7,909 bases of DNA, taken from NCBI GenBank assembly GCA_002477565.1, contig DLQL01000108.1:1-7909 (forward strand), in the 5' to 3' direction. The notes under the pieces are model-generated. The model had not been told where the DNA came from. It did not search any database and saw nothing but the letters and a program-made list of their open reading frames with translations. Position numbers and translations under genes: made by a program. This document shows positions 6,601-7,909 of the stretch, piece after piece. The DNA comes from Flavobacteriaceae bacterium UBA7433. Its GTDB lineage: Bacteria; Bacteroidota; Bacteroidia; Flavobacteriales; Flavobacteriaceae. How positions within the stretch are numbered: the stretch's first letter is position 1; the number at the start of each line of letters is the position of its first letter.

Positions 6601-7019
6601 ACCAAAAACTCCATAGATTTTTTAATTATTCTTTCAGTAGCATGACCGTTCCAATGTTTCGGAATTGTAGCTGTCTTTAATTTTCCTTTAAAAATTTCTT
6701 GAATTGCTTCTAAAATCTCATCTGTTTTAAAAGACATCAATGTATTTGTTCCTTCTTCTATAGTCGAAGGTCTTTCTGTATTTTCTCTTAATGTGATGCA
6801 TGATACTTGTAAAAAGCTAGTTTCTTCTTGGATACCTCCACTATCTGTAATCACACAAAAAGCATGTGCAATTAACTTTTGAAAAGAGAAATAATTTTGA
6901 GGTTCTATAATTGTTAAATTTTCAATTGTATTTAGTTGTTCAAACAAACCAAACTTGTTAAAATTGTTTAGGGTTCTTGGGTGAATTGAAAAAACAACCT
7001 TTTTATTTTTTTTGCCATG
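6597..7019 (-). pseudogene. wecB: C-terminal remnant of UDP-N-acetylglucosamine 2-epimerase
   Basis: WecB interconverts UDP-GlcNAc and UDP-ManNAc, feeding ManNAc or ManNAcA into surface glycans. The frame is open on the minus strand from 7019, just after a TAG at 7022-7020, to TGA at 6599-6597. Recognisable homology starts at KNKKVVFSIHPRT (about 7010-6972) and continues through the nucleotide-binding core CVITDSGGIQEE and the conserved RENTERPSTIEEGTN. That is about 135 residues of an enzyme normally 360-390 long. The missing N-terminal part would hold the residues matching E. coli Asp95, Glu117, Glu131 and His213, so this fragment cannot be an epimerase on its own. A TTG at 6947 gives a 116-residue reading frame, but it begins inside the conserved domain. 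The gene end overlaps the next gene's ATG (ATGA), as in an intact operon. DNA here is very AT-rich (16 of 60 G+C at 6661-6720). Confidence 0.88.
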
Positions 7020-7249
7020 CTATTTGTGTAGAAAGGAAGCGTATGGGCCAATGCGGACAATTTGTATTCCAATTTGTCAGACCTGTACCTGCAGATACGA
7101 ATGCCTTCGTGAATTTCCTCAGCAGGTTCGTCACCATAGGTAAGACAGAAGAGACAAACCTGGTAACCTGCCTGTACCAGAGAAACCGCTTCATTCTTAA
7201 CCCTTGGATCGGGAGGAAATGGCGCGTCTAAAATCATTCCTATGGTCAT
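6968..7249 (-). pseudogene. N-terminal remnant of a GT4 glycosyltransferase
   Basis: The first 80 or so residues are a normal GT4 N-terminus: TIGMILDAPFPPDPRVKNEA (2-21) carries the PPDPRVxxEA motif, followed by LFCLTYGDEPAEE and a segment ending YTNSMAKKIKR. Homology stops at about residue 83; the last residues (LFFQFTQEP) are the wecB DNA read in the wrong frame, ending in TAA at 6970-6968. Full family members are about 380 residues, so the HxHD region and the entire sugar-nucleotide domain are missing. The ATG at 7249 overlaps the TGA of the YfhO gene (ATGA), so the start context is intact. Composition is about 50 percent G+C (30 of 60 at 7081-7140), changing sharply at the junction with wecB. 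The remnant belongs to the flanking, more GC-rich operon and not to the AT-rich module. Confidence 0.85.
7000..7013. repeat. T5-A-T8 tract at a gene-gene junction
   Basis: On the plus strand this is five T, one A and eight T. On the coding strand the same A-rich bases read as MAKKIKR in the truncated GT4 frame and as KKNKK in the wecB frame, where wecB homology begins. It is the most likely breakpoint between the two gene pieces and is similar in form to the tract at 5141-5151. Confidence 0.6.
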
Positions 7250-7909
7250 AACGATCTGGCTATTTTATTATTTTTATAGGTTTGTACTCCTCCATAAAAA
7301 GCAATGGCAAAAAACAGCAGTATTGAAAACAGCACCACACGGCTTCCGTTTGCAATCACGGTTGGTTCAAATTTAAATTCAACCATGTGTTCTCCTTTTG
7401 GAACAGGCAAAGCTCTCAAAACATAGTTCGCTCTGTAATGCGGTTGCAGTTCCCCATCGATATAAGCATTCCATCCTTCTTTGTAATAAATTTCAGAAAA
7501 AACGGCGAACTGATCAGCTGAACTGCTACTCGTATACTGCAATTCATTGGCCTTATAAACGAGCAATTCTATCGATGCCAAAGTGTCTTGTTCTATACTA
7601 TTAGACAAACCTCGCAATTGTGGAAATTCATTTTGATTGACAATAGCTGTTTTCTTAGTATTTATACCCGACAAACCCAAAATCTCTTGGTCTGCTGTAT
7701 CTACAAAGTCCAGCGCATCCACAAACCAAGCATTTCCGTTGGTTTCAGAGTTTACTTGCAAAGATTTTTGTCCTTGCTCATTAGGAACCATAAAGTACTT
7801 GGTGTTTAGCATGTTGAGCACTTCCCAATTGTTCTTTACAATATGGAAATCCACCAATTCTTGGTAGCGGCCCAATTTAGCTGCGTGGTAGCCTCCGATA
7901 GACTTATGG
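7246..7909 (-). CDS. YfhO-family membrane protein, C-terminal part (partial)
   Basis: The frame is open to the right edge of the window; HKSIGGYHAAKLGRYQELVD continues upstream of the TTG at 7875, so that codon is internal. About 220 C-terminal residues are present of a protein that normally has 800 or more, with many membrane helices in the missing part. The visible part is a soluble domain: NMLNTKYFMVP, then the characteristic SEIYYKEGWNAYIDG, RANYVLRALPVPKGEH and MVEFKFEP (about 7497-7363). These are followed by one last hydrophobic helix (VVLFSILLFFAIAFYGG, about 7336-7286) and a basic tail. YfhO relatives are GT-C-like membrane glycosyltransferases; Gram-positive members glycosylate lipoteichoic acid. 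In a flavobacterial glycan operon it may add sugars on the outer face of the inner membrane, which is inference. Its TGA overlaps the next gene's ATG. Confidence 0.87.
   Translation of the reverse strand, partial: HKSIGGYHAAKLGRYQELVDFHIVKNNWEVLNMLNTKYFMVPNEQGQKSLQVNSETNGNAWFVDALDFVDTADQEILGLSGINTKKTAIVNQNEFPQLRGLSNSIEQDTLASIELLVYKANELQYTSSSSADQFAVFSEIYYKEGWNAYIDGELQPHYRANYVLRALPVPKGEHMVEFKFEPTVIANGSRVVLFSILLFFAIAFYGGVQTYKNNKIARSL

Noticed and set aside
6597..6947. The 116-residue frame starting at TTG 6947 as a genuine small protein
   Set aside because: Clear epimerase homology continues upstream of this codon to about 7010, so the TTG is an internal leucine codon and the frame is the end of a broken gene.
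6597..7249. A single frameshifted gene covering the GT4 and wecB pieces
   Set aside because: The two pieces belong to different families (GT4 acceptor domain and epimerase nucleotide-binding domain), and no known fusion has this order with two-thirds of the epimerase missing.

Overview
The window looks like a chromosomal segment from a Flavobacteriaceae-type Bacteroidota. The basis is a TonB-dependent receptor ending in a typical flavobacterial barrel tail, a DUF4249 lipoprotein beside it, a MurQ with a flavobacterial N-terminus, a DUF6095 membrane protein, A-rich leaders in place of clear Shine-Dalgarno sites, and several TTG starts. This comes from recognised protein families; no database search was run. 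No tRNA, rRNA, CRISPR array, insertion sequence or phage gene is visible.

Plus strand, 1-2229: the 3' end of a TonB-dependent receptor gene (1-276) is followed by a DUF4249 outer-membrane lipoprotein (301-1107), together a probable uptake pair. After an 88-base gap comes murQ (1196-2008), for peptidoglycan recycling, whose stop overlaps the start of a small two-helix DUF6095 protein (2005-2229).

Minus strand, 2242-7909: a tightly packed surface-glycan operon read right to left. In transcription order it holds a YfhO-type membrane protein (its start lies outside the window), an N-terminal remnant of a GT4 glycosyltransferase, a C-terminal remnant of UDP-GlcNAc 2-epimerase (wecB), an apparently intact GT4 glycosyltransferase, an N-terminal remnant of a second GT4 family, a C-terminal remnant of another glycosyltransferase, an intact GT4 of that second family, and a Wzx/MATE-like flippase. 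Intact gene ends abut or overlap by 4 bases, so the region was built as one translationally coupled operon. The likely job is assembly of a lipid-linked glycan by the glycosyltransferases and its flipping across the inner membrane.

The most notable point is that the centre of the glycan operon carries two out-of-frame gene-gene junctions (near 5141-5151 and 7000-7013). Each lies in a T-rich tract of the form T5-N-T5 or longer (A-rich on the coding strand), and each joins the 5' part of one gene to the 3' part of a different gene. The segment between and around them is much more AT-rich than its flanks. Either two microhomology-type deletions have decayed a horizontally acquired glycan module, or an assembly has collapsed at low-complexity tracts. 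No wholly new system is evident.
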